A DNA stretch of 64,000 bases from Tunturiibacter empetritectus (GTDB taxonomy: Bacteria > Acidobacteriota > Terriglobia > Terriglobales > Acidobacteriaceae): assembly GCF_014201375.1 (NCBI RefSeq), contig NZ_JACHDZ010000002.1, forward strand, positions 62,001 through 126,000, in the 5' to 3' direction. Shown here piece by piece: positions 19,107 to 26,877 of the stretch (position 1 is its first letter; every line of letters begins with the position of its first letter). The translations under genes and the position numbers were made by a program. The notes beneath the pieces are model-generated. The model was not told the DNA's origin and searched no databases. It was given only the letters and a program-made list of their open reading frames with translations.

Positions 19107-19886
19107 CAAATCTATCCTCTTCAACTCGCAAATTGTCATGAGAAATCTCCCAAAAGCTTCCAAATAGTCGTCGCCTAATGTACAGAGCTAAAACCTACTT
19201 GACTAGAATCAATGGTAGAAGAAATGAGCATTTCACATAATGAAATGTTCGTGGTCGAATCCTTAGGCATTCTTGTGTTCATTTGAACCTTAACGCTTGG
19301 CGAGCTTCTACCAAATTTCAACAGCCAAAACTTCGTCGCGTCTCTAGATGAAACAGCTAAACTGATCGTGTCCCCTCGCAAGACGATTATCATGTTCCTC
19401 CGTTTAGCAGCATGACCGTTACCTCGCGTTCAAGATTCGCCAGTTCCGTGTCGAATTATCAAATCCATCGTGACCTTTGGGGCGAGGAGGCTCGGATATG
19501 GTCGCGCATCAAACCGAAATGAGGTTGGGCAATTGTTGGCAGCAGGTTTTTTCTCGCGTAAACCCCGCTGGGAGCTAGCCGTTGGTTAGGTAGGTCAACG
19601 TTGGATTGTACTTCGGATCCCCCGAGGGTGAGTCGTTTTCCCGTTTATTTGTTTGTCCAAAATTGTGCCTTTAGCACCGCCCGAGATCGTGATGCAAAAT
19701 AATGAGAGTGTAATCTTTCGTAAGGATGTAGTCTCGGCGGAGGTAAAACGCCTCGCCAGCATTGGTCGAAGCTGCTGATCTAATAAGCCTTCCAGTCACC
19801 TCGTTATGGTCTTGACTTCTTTGATAAGACATCAACCATTTGCCATAGATCGTTTTCGATCTTCTATTTCAAAAGTGCTAGCAGGT
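19107..19886. other. Intergenic region with one palindrome and no convincing gene
   Basis: This holds the upstream region of the beta-helix gene and the downstream region of the TIM-barrel gene. One short minus-strand frame (19175-19393, 72 codons, GGAGG 3 bases before ATG) exists, but its sequence resembles no family I know and the palindrome lies inside it, so I do not call it a gene. From 19394 to 19886 I see nothing else. Confidence 0.6.
19229..19247. promoter_or_regulatory. Candidate operator, 7-5-7 palindrome CATTTCA-N5-TGAAATG
   Basis: A perfect 7-base inverted repeat with a 5-base spacer, 123 bases upstream of the beta-helix gene. It shares the core ATTTCA-N5-TGAAAT with 15934-15952. 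This suggests one regulator for both places. Confidence 0.5.
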
Positions 19887-20747
19887 TCATTCTTCATTTT
19901 TTGCGGCCAAAGCACGGTTGAAGCAATGTCTTGCGATACGCACCAGTTCACCTGCTTGCAACCACCTGTCACTCTCTTCGCGCAACTCTCCTGTTCCGTC
20001 TGGAAAGACTCGGGCATATTCATATTTGGTACCCAGTAGTTCTGGACAGAACCATAAATCATTGCTTCGATTACATTTGAGAAAGTAGTGCATCACCCGG
20101 GTCCACAACTCCTCAAAAATTGGTACAGATGGATGATCGCCTTGCCCAATATCTACCTGCATGCAGCAGCGGTTCCCAATGCGGCCATGCACCAAAGCTG
20201 TTCGCGAAAATACAGGTTCCAAGAACGCAAGGCGACGCGGTAAATCTCCGTAAAGCATCTCCTGGCCGGTAAACCAATGTGAAAAGTCCCCTGTCAGCAA
20301 CAATTCGGGCGTCCTCCGGATCAACTGTACGGTTCTCCATGCATCCTGTGTGATGGAACCGCGGTGTGTTTCAATTAAGATTGGTACGCCGTGTCGCGAG
20401 GAGGCAGTCAAGATGCTCTTCACGAGCACGTCGCACTCTCTCTCGGACTCGTAACCGTAACCGGCGATGCAAGACGCCATAACCGCACCACGAGATCTGC
20501 ACTCATTCGCAAAAGAGTCCGCCGCAGCAGCTGAAGGAACAACTCCGCTTGCAATCACAGCTAAGCCTGTATCGCGACAATAGTCAGCATCGCCACCTTG
20601 GACTGCCTCATAGCCCGCCAATTTAACCTCCCGATATTTGTCGCGCTCACTACCATGCGGTCCTAACGAAAACGCTGGCAAATCCGTAAAATTTCCGGCT
20701 ACAATTCCAATGCGAAGACGCTTCGCCGCCGAGTTTACATTCAGCAA
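19887..20747 (-). CDS. Sugar phosphate isomerase/epimerase-like TIM-barrel protein
   Basis: 286 residues. The start is TTG 20747, overlapping the end of the PhyH gene by 7 bases, with a G-rich stretch upstream as ribosome site. The sequence follows the xylose-isomerase-like TIM barrel (AP endonuclease 2 superfamily): RIGIVAGNFTDLP, VKLAGYEAVQGG, GLAVIASGVVPS, GVPILIETHRGSITQD, LLTGDFSHWF, VHGRIG. The Glu in ETHRG and the Asp/His in GDFSHW are probable metal ligands. No signal peptide. Translational coupling with a PhyH dioxygenase points to a shared catabolic or modification step on a small sugar or polyol, substrate unknown. Confidence 0.8.
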   Translation of the reverse strand: MLNVNSAAKRLRIGIVAGNFTDLPAFSLGPHGSERDKYREVKLAGYEAVQGGDADYCRDTGLAVIASGVVPSAAAADSFANECRSRGAVMASCIAGYGYESERECDVLVKSILTASSRHGVPILIETHRGSITQDAWRTVQLIRRTPELLLTGDFSHWFTGQEMLYGDLPRRLAFLEPVFSRTALVHGRIGNRCCMQVDIGQGDHPSVPIFEELWTRVMHYFLKCNRSNDLWFCPELLGTKYEYARVFPDGTGELREESDRWLQAGELVRIARHCFNRALAAKNEE

Positions 20748-21667
20748 ATCCGCCCCCGTTTACCCGCGCGGCTATGGCCCGAAGGATTTTCGCCAATCCA
20801 TCGCTCGTCTGCTGGTTCGCTAGCTAATTGATAGCGAGAATCGGACGAAAGCCGGAGGCGGTTGGAGCGATTGTCCATTCCCCCGTGTACCAAGTCCATG
20901 CAAAAGATAACAACGTCTCCAACTTCATACTCGGCAACCAGCCAGCGCCCTCCCAACGACTCTCGGATAAGGTTTGGATCTTCTGAGAGCCAACCGTTAT
21001 AACCGTTTGCTGTCAGTGCGGGATCGTTTGGACGGTTTTCGCAATAGCTATCGACATCTCTAGACCCGTATGTTTCGCGTAGGCGGCCGTTTGTGTGACT
21101 GTTTTCCAGAACCATCAGGCCACCAGTAAGGAAGTCGACGTCGCCAAGAGGCACCCAAGCCGTATACAGGTTTCTAGTGCCTCTGCCCATAAACACGATG
21201 TCGCAATGCGAAGGAGTTCCCAAACCGGGCGAGAGACAGCGCAGCCATGTGAAATCGAAATGGAGTACGGGGCCGCCAAGGAATCGACGGAACAACCGCA
21301 TGAGATTGCAATTCGTGTCATACAAAAGCTGCTGAAGTGGCTGATTGTTTTTCTGAGCCAACTCAGGCTGAAATGAGAGCTTTATATCCGATTTCGGAAC
21401 TCCATCCATGAGCGGCATCCCGGGATCCAATTGTCCGTCACTTTGAAGGCTATCAAGAACCGTCTTGCGCGCGTGCAGAACCAAATCTTGTTCCAACACT
21501 CCTCTGAGCAACAAGTAGCCGTCTTCGCGCATTCGCTCCTGCATCAACTCGCGCCTCTGTAATAAGGCGTTGGCATCGCGCATAAGGCCCAACTGACGTT
21601 CGCCCTGTCCCAATCGCTGCCCACATGAGAATAGCTCTGGCAAAATCGCACTTGTTATCATGTTCAA
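20741..21667 (-). CDS. Phytanoyl-CoA dioxygenase (PhyH)-family protein
   Basis: 308 residues. The Fe(II)/2-oxoglutarate dioxygenase elements are visible: an HxD motif in PSHCDIVFMGRG at about residue 155, the cupin-like stretch NLYTAWVPLGDVDFLTGGLM, and a distal His with Arg in MDLVHGGMDNRSNRLRLSSD. Related proteins hydroxylate or demethylate small molecules, including sugars and compatible solutes. It lies first in a two-gene unit with the TIM-barrel protein and is divergent from an AraC activator 102 bases away, which probably controls it. ATG 21661 is an alternative start. Confidence 0.85.
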   Translation of the reverse strand: MNMITSAILPELFSCGQRLGQGERQLGLMRDANALLQRRELMQERMREDGYLLLRGVLEQDLVLHARKTVLDSLQSDGQLDPGMPLMDGVPKSDIKLSFQPELAQKNNQPLQQLLYDTNCNLMRLFRRFLGGPVLHFDFTWLRCLSPGLGTPSHCDIVFMGRGTRNLYTAWVPLGDVDFLTGGLMVLENSHTNGRLRETYGSRDVDSYCENRPNDPALTANGYNGWLSEDPNLIRESLGGRWLVAEYEVGDVVIFCMDLVHGGMDNRSNRLRLSSDSRYQLASEPADERWIGENPSGHSRAGKRGRIC

Positions 21668-21769
21668 GTCCCCTGCATCGGCTGACCGTCTGCGAAGCGA
21701 ACTCTATTCCTTGCGCTCTACCTTCTACAATGCACCTCGTGTCTTCGCATATATACTTTCTGCTCAAGC

Positions 21770-22660
21770 ATGAACCTTTCACAGCAGCATTACTTTTCCG
21801 TTAGCCGTAAGGATCGCGCTTGGGGCTTGTACCTGACCGGCACAGGCCGCATCATCGTGCGACCCCGACAACCTTACCCTCCACCCGGACACCCAGCAGG
21901 TTATGATTTCGACTGGAAGCGCGGACGTATTCTGGATGAATTCATTCTGCTTTTCATCACAGCGGGATCTGGCAGCTTTGAATCGGCGCGCGACGGTAAG
22001 GTTCAAGTCGAAGCTGGTAATCTGCTTCTTGTCAACCCGGGCGAGTGGCACCGGTACCGACCCGACATCTCAGCGGGGTGGACTGAGTATTGGGCTACAT
22101 TCGATGGGGAAATGGCTCGTCTTTGGCGCAAAGAAGGATTGCTGCCCGCGACATCGATGTTGCGAGGCTGCGCAGAGAGTGTGGTCCATCTCTTCGTTGA
22201 TCTGCTCGCTGCCGCTGACCACGATGCACGTTCGACACCCTTTCTAGCGGGTCTTTGCCACGCTATTGTTGCGCAAGCAGCTTCCTTTAAACCGTCTCAC
22301 CCAGAATTTGTAGAAGATGAGACTCAAAGACTGCGCGACGCAGCAGATTTCTTGCGGCGCCATTTCGGGAGTGTCAATTCCTCGTCTCTCGCGCTCAGTT
22401 GCGGAATGGCTTGTAGCACTTTTCGGCGGAAGTTCCGAAGCTATTTTGGAGTGTCTCCCCAACGATATGCTCGTGAACAACAAGTCGCCCGTGCCAAGCG
22501 AATGCTTATAGAGACCAGCATGCCCATCAAAGCTATCGCTGCTGAGCTTAATTTTTCGAGTGAGTTCTATTTCATGCGAACATTTAAGCAAATCGCGGGA
22601 TTAACCCCCGGTGGCTGGCGAAGGCAGAGTTTTCAGGCACCCCGAAATCAAGACAATTGA
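21770..22660 (+). CDS. AraC-family transcriptional regulator
   Basis: 296 residues with an N-terminal cupin-type sensing domain (residues 1-170: FITAGSGSFESARDGKVQVE, NLLLVNPGEWHRYRPD) and a C-terminal pair of HTH motifs (SSLALSCGMACSTFRRKF, then PIKAIAAELNFSSEFYFMRT and a TPGGWR ending). Such proteins usually activate nearby sugar genes on binding a sugar. The divergent arrangement with the PhyH/TIM-barrel pair makes those its obvious targets. The start at ATG 21770 has no strong ribosome site. Confidence 0.9.
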   Translation: MNLSQQHYFSVSRKDRAWGLYLTGTGRIIVRPRQPYPPPGHPAGYDFDWKRGRILDEFILLFITAGSGSFESARDGKVQVEAGNLLLVNPGEWHRYRPDISAGWTEYWATFDGEMARLWRKEGLLPATSMLRGCAESVVHLFVDLLAAADHDARSTPFLAGLCHAIVAQAASFKPSHPEFVEDETQRLRDAADFLRRHFGSVNSSSLALSCGMACSTFRRKFRSYFGVSPQRYAREQQVARAKRMLIETSMPIKAIAAELNFSSEFYFMRTFKQIAGLTPGGWRRQSFQAPRNQDN

Positions 22661-23678
22661 ATAGATTCGGGCTGATGTTCGTTTGTCTAATGCCCGTTGA
22701 ACAGAGATCGGTCTAACATTTTGGAAACCGTTAAGAGGTTCAACACGTCGCTTAACAAGACTTCCTGCATTACGTTTTTGCTACGAATCGAACACTCTCC
22801 GCTGAGAGGAGGCGCGACGTAAACACCCTAGAACTACGGTCGTTTCGAGCATCGTAGCTACGTATCGGTGTCGAGCTGAAGGAAGAGAGATCATCGGTTC
22901 GATCCCGAAGAGAACATACGATCAAGTTGCCGGCAATATTCATGGAGAAAAGAAGAACCAGCTATCTTTGTTCGCCTCAACGACATGTCAAAGTGGTGAG
23001 TTTAAGCTGCTGCTGAAGCTCAAGGCCAATGATGGGGATGTAAAGAGGTGTGTAATGCTCAATAAAAACTGCCTCTGGCCGCCATTACTCCTACACCTTT
23101 CGGCATTACTGCCGTGGCTGTTAAATGGCTTTTAGAGTGCTGGTGAGGGATTAAAAAGTTACGTCAAATAGGTTATATGGCATGGAAGAGATCACCAAGA
23201 TTGGATCCAGCAGACAAGTGGCTTGTGAAAGAACTTATCTATCGCAAGGGAGCGCAAGGGTGCTGAATCTTCTTGGCTTAATGGTGGCAAACCTGCGGAT
23301 GGGGAAGTTCGGGATGGAATCAGTTCTAAGAGTTGATGCCTCGCGAGTGAATCGGACGCCATTACTTCCACAGCGACAGTGGGTCAGATACACGAATACT
23401 ACGAAAGACTGGGCCACGAAGCAGCGTCCGCGGTGAGAAGCAGTTGAAAGAAGCGCATCAAGCTTGGATAAATGGATGGACCATGGAGATGAAAAGCAAG
23501 GACAAACTAGACATCTAAAAAACGATCACTAAGCGTATTGATTTGGTCATCTCAGGGAGCGATCCGATGCTATGGTCTCGCGTTTCGGCCCACATTTCTT
23601 TGATAGGTGGCCGTGTTCGATGGAGGTGCGCAGCGTAGATTTACCAAGCACTCATCATATATTGAGGGAAACGAGCTA
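22661..23678. other. About 1 kb without a recognisable gene
   Basis: Several frames stay open for 60-85 codons on the plus strand (for example around 22840-23130 and 23182-23436), but none has a good start, a ribosome site or a family resemblance that I can name. The stretch is probably a decayed remnant at the end of the sugar region. No RNA gene or hairpin array was seen. Confidence 0.5.
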
Positions 23679-23876
23679 ATGACGAACATGATTTCACTAC
23701 ATCAAGCCGGCGTTCGGTCAGCGCTGAAAATTACTGCAATCTTTATTTACTGCATGTCGCTCACAGGGTGCCTCGTTGCAGGAGTTTCCAGCAATGGCGG
23801 AGCGTTTATATGGCCCAGTGGGTTGGGATTGGTCGTAATAATCCTGGTTATAGTCTTTCTTCTCCGGCGTCGCTAG
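23679..23876 (+). CDS. Small lipoprotein-like membrane protein
   Basis: 65 residues from ATG 23679, with GAGGG about 11 bases upstream. A hydrophobic signal with lipobox (YCMSLTGCLVAG) is followed by a Gly/Trp-containing turn (NGGAFIWPSGLG) and a second hydrophobic segment ending in three Arg (VVIILVIVFLLRRR). So the peptide would be lipidated and also span the membrane, or be a two-helix hairpin. Function unknown. Confidence 0.6.
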   Translation: MTNMISLHQAGVRSALKITAIFIYCMSLTGCLVAGVSSNGGAFIWPSGLGLVVIILVIVFLLRRR

Positions 23877-24112
23877 CAATAGGCTTCAGGAACTCGGATC
23901 GGCTGAACTGACCTTTCTTAGCTCTATCGAGGTCATCAAGTTCGATCTTAATTAACGCTGAAGTGCCCCGAAGAATCTTCCTGACTCTATCGATCGCAAC
24001 TACCTCAGTAATCGTGGGCGCGCCATCGTCTTCTAACGTTTTTGATGATCTAAAGCACTCAGTCCGGACTGGATTCCGTCAAGGATTTCATCAAAAAGCT
24101 GTGACGCAGTTC

Positions 24113-24340
24113 TCAGCACAATAACGACCTACCTTTCTTTACAGGCAGCCCAACCGATTTCATCGGAGGCTCTTGTCGCACGGTATACGGATGACCCATG
24201 TTGCACACATGGACTGTCTCATCATTTGGAAGTTCGCCTTCGGTCTCACGATGTCCGATAGTTTGATAGCACGTGCGGCAAATTGAATCGAAAGAAGAAT
24301 CCAGATTAGATCGGTGAGTAAATCCCATCCGCTCGTTCAT
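24113..24340 (-). CDS. Small Cys-rich (zinc-knuckle-like) protein
   Basis: 75 residues. It holds CRTCYQT and, further on, HVCNMGH, a Cys-x2-Cys plus His/Cys arrangement suited to one zinc ion. The start SNLDSSFDSICRTCYQTIG resembles a family of short uncharacterised proteins I recall from acidobacteria with the same SFDSIC opening. No clear ribosome site. Function unknown; a protein- or RNA-interaction knuckle is possible. Confidence 0.55.
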   Translation of the reverse strand: MNERMGFTHRSNLDSSFDSICRTCYQTIGHRETEGELPNDETVHVCNMGHPYTVRQEPPMKSVGLPVKKGRSLLC

Positions 24341-24635
24341 ATCGATGACTTTGGGTATTTGCGTGGGCTACAAAATCTAGGCGATTCTGTCTTATAAATT
24401 CTTCCCTCATGACGACCCGGGTAAGACTAGGACAGACATAACTGTTCATTCTACATTTTAAATGCAGCTTATAAACAGTGACACAGACTCAGTTTACCCA
24501 CCTGTCCCCTCCTATTAGTCGCTCAACCGTCGCTATTGAACGAACTTTTCGGCGTCCGGGGTTTGCCCTTGTGCTTTTGTAATGATTGGCAACTACCGAC
24601 GACCATACGCCTTCCGCTTAGGATTGATGGTCTGA

Positions 24636-24876
24636 TTATAGAACGAAGGCAATCGTGATTGAAATATTGCTCCGGTTAGCTGTCGTGCGCGGAGTCTTCC
24701 CTATCAATGGACGCGCACTGTTGTAGTCGTCCAGACCACCTGCTTCAATTGATGTGGCTAGCGCGGCGGCCTGGCGAAACATGATTGCGAGACCCTCGCC
24801 CGTGATCGCGTCGATCGATCCAGAAGCGTTTCCCACTAAAAACATCGAGCCATAACCTGATCGGCCTCGTTATTCC
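24636..24876 (-). pseudogene. Fragment of an FAD-dependent oxidoreductase, cut by the IS element
   Basis: The open frame runs from the IS boundary downwards with no start codon of its own near the edge. It encodes FLVGNASGSIDAITGEGLAI followed by MFRQAAALATSIEAGG, the C-terminal FAD-binding segment of geranylgeranyl-reductase-like flavoproteins (GDASGxVDAITGEG in relatives). The last 20 residues after KTPRTTANRS do not continue as a normal C terminus, so the 3' end is damaged as well. The N-terminal 300 or so residues are absent and are not found on the other side of the IS. Confidence 0.7.
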
Positions 24877-24935
24877 TGAACCAGCCGAAATGTTAGTCTC
24901 CGACCAAATCTGACCTGATTAAGGGGAGGCTTTGG

Positions 24936-25202
24936 ATGAAGAAGAAGCGTTTTTCTGTGGAGCAGATAGTCGGTATCTTGAAGCAGGCGCAGGTGGGTGT
25001 TCCTGTGGCTGAGGTGATCCGGAAGGCTGGGATCAGCGAGCAGACGTTCTACCGATGGAAGGCGAAGTACGCTGGCCTGGAAGTGGACGAGGTTCGGAAG
25101 ATGGCGCAGTTGCAAGAAGAGAACATGCGCCTGAAGCAGTTGGTAGCGGAGCTAACGCTGGACAAGACGATGCTGCAGGATGTGCTCTCAAAAAAATGGT
25201 GA
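24936..25202 (+). CDS. IS3-family transposase OrfA
   Basis: 88 residues: an HTH (RFSVEQIVGILKQAQVGVPV, ISEQTFYRWKAKYAG) and a leucine-zipper-like coiled coil (MAQLQEENMRLKQLVAELTL), the normal OrfA layout. AGGGGAGG stands upstream of ATG. The 3' end holds AAAAAAA, where a -1 slip would join it to OrfB to give the active OrfAB transposase. Confidence 0.9.
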   Translation: MKKKRFSVEQIVGILKQAQVGVPVAEVIRKAGISEQTFYRWKAKYAGLEVDEVRKMAQLQEENMRLKQLVAELTLDKTMLQDVLSKKW

Positions 25203-26047
25203 AGCCTTCGCGGCGTGGACCGATGGTAGAGCGTCTGGTTGGAAGCTATCTGGTGAGCGAGCGGCGTGCCTGCCGTGTGCTTCGCTTGGCAAGAGCGACC
25301 TACCGATATCGCAGCTGCCTCGATCCACGGACTGAGCTGCGGATGCGAATCCGCGAGATCGCTCAGGCAAGAGTGCGCTATGGATATCGCAAGATCCGCG
25401 TGCTGTTGAACCGTGAAGGCTGGGATGTGGGCAAGTATCTGGTGTACCGGCTATATAAGGAGGAAGGCCTGATGCTGAAGAGGATGAAGCCTGCCGGGAA
25501 GCGCAAAGCATCACAGCAGCGTGAAGAGAAGTTGAAGGCGACCGGACCGGATCAGGCCTGGAGTATGGACTTCGTCTCTGACCAGCTTCAGGACGGAACG
25601 CGCTTCCGCTCGTTGACGATCGTCGATGTGTTTACCCGCGAAGCCGTGGCGATCGACGCTGGGCAGAGTCTAAAGGGAGAGGATGTTGTACGAACGCTGA
25701 ACCGGCTGAAGTCCAGCCGTGGAGTCCCGAAGGTGCTGTTCTGCGACAACGGCAGCGAGTTCACCAGTCAGGCCATGGATCTGTGGGCGTATCGGAACGG
25801 CGTGAAGATCGACTTCTCCAGGCCCGGCAAGCCAACCGACAATGCGTTCGTTGAAAGCTTCAATGGTACGTTTCGATCGGAGTGCCTGAACATCCACTGG
25901 TTCATGGATCTAAAGGAGGCCAAGCAGCTGATCGAAGCATGGAGACAGGAATACAATGAGAGTCGTCCTCACGCATCTCTCGATGACAGGACACCAAGCG
26001 AGTTCGCCAGCCAGATCGCGGCTCGCCGCGATCTGGCTGCAACCTAA
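25196..26047 (+). CDS. IS3-family transposase OrfB (DDE integrase core)
   Basis: 283 residues from ATG 25196, which overlaps OrfA by 7 bases in the -1 frame. The rve-type core has its three acidic residues in SMDFVSD, CDNGSEF and NAFVESFNG, with the usual YGYRKIRVLL and PHASLDDRTP motifs. Length is normal and no stop or frameshift interrupts it, so this copy could be active. Confidence 0.92.
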   Translation: MVKPSRRGPMVERLVGSYLVSERRACRVLRLARATYRYRSCLDPRTELRMRIREIAQARVRYGYRKIRVLLNREGWDVGKYLVYRLYKEEGLMLKRMKPAGKRKASQQREEKLKATGPDQAWSMDFVSDQLQDGTRFRSLTIVDVFTREAVAIDAGQSLKGEDVVRTLNRLKSSRGVPKVLFCDNGSEFTSQAMDLWAYRNGVKIDFSRPGKPTDNAFVESFNGTFRSECLNIHWFMDLKEAKQLIEAWRQEYNESRPHASLDDRTPSEFASQIAARRDLAAT

Positions 26048-26105
26048 ACAGGTCGAGGACTAACGCTAAGCTTGGTACAAGAAAACTAGGCCCTTCAAAG
26101 CCGCG

Positions 26106-26366
26106 CTACACTAACAAACAATCTGGTTCAAAAGATCGGGCAGCCCAGGTGCGCAGGTGGTCTATCAAGCCGATACGGTGAAGTTGATGCTCGTTGCCGT
26201 AGGTCACGAGGAGGATTTCGCGTTCGGTACGGATGAGGTGATCCAGCATCTGGAGGGCTGACCATTCGTTGGAAGTGGGGCGGAAGGCGAGCCGCTCGGA
26301 TGCCCAATGGCTGAGCTCGTCGATGAGCTCGCGCTTCTGCTGTTCGATCATAGCGAAGTTAGCCAT
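26106..26366 (-). pseudogene. DinB-like protein, 3'-truncated
   Basis: 86 residues. The first helix bundle segment (MIEQQKRELIDELSHWASER, SNEWSALQMLDHLIRTERE) is that of the DinB/YfiT-like metalloenzyme superfamily, including the first metal His (LDHLIRTE). Family members are usually 150-170 residues; here the frame ends after RTWAARSFEPDCLLV, shortly before the IS boundary. The missing half is not seen beyond the IS, so the gene has been broken by the same event that brought the IS here. Confidence 0.65.
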
Positions 26367-26877
26367 GGGAAGTTGGGTACAGCATACCTCAGGAGATATG
26401 GCTCAGGTGGTACGCTTTTGACCCGACGAAATGGGGGCGAGGTATGTGGCGGCGGCTTTGAAGGTGAATTTTGGCCTATGGATCGGTAGGCTTCAATTTG
26501 ATCCCCTTTGCTGAAATCGCTCGAGCCATGAAAAGGTAAAGGTCTCACTATGTTCAGTGACATCCTCCCCACCGTGTTTCACTGAGCACTCAGTGCAGGC
26601 GTCCGTGTCGGTTCAATCGATGCGAGCCGCAGATTACTGGCAAGGGGATCGCGCAAATGAAATTTGCAATCTGTGACGTTGGACGAAATGCGAGAAGAAT
26701 TGCTTGAACGCTTCCTTACGGCAATTGATCCCTTCGTTGCTAGAGCTAACAGCATGATGAGGTGACGCTAGCCGTCTATGCGGGTGAAGAGGAGACCGAG
26801 ATGCGCTCTCCCTCGTCGGAAGTGAAGAGAATAGGGCACAATCTGATGAAAGACCGGTTAAGCCGCACTCGTCCTGT
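26367..26877. other. Intergenic region, possible remnants only
   Basis: About 500 bases between the DinB fragment and the GH44 gene. A 30-codon frame at 26673-26765 (GTG start) encodes LDEMREELLERFLTAIDPF, which reads like real protein but is too short to judge. Nothing else could be supported. Confidence 0.4.

Larger units (their letters stand above)
24877..26079 (+). mobile_element. IS3-family insertion sequence (IS407-type), complete
   Basis: About 1.2 kb bounded by imperfect inverted repeats: left TGAACCAGCCGAAATGTTAG and right (complement) TGTACCAAGCTTAGCGTTAG, both continuing with TC and CGACC. It carries two overlapping reading frames, orfA and orfB, with an A7 slip site between them. 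Flanks TTCC and AGAA do not match, so no target duplication is visible. The left flank is an oxidoreductase fragment and the right flank a DinB fragment. Confidence 0.85.

Noticed and set aside
19175..19393. 72-codon minus-strand frame with GGAGG near its start
   Set aside because: No resemblance to known proteins, the ribosome site is only 3 bases from ATG, and a palindromic operator candidate lies inside it.
23182..23436. 84-codon plus-strand frame in the gene-poor stretch
   Set aside because: No ribosome site and no family pattern; a competing frame exists on the other strand.
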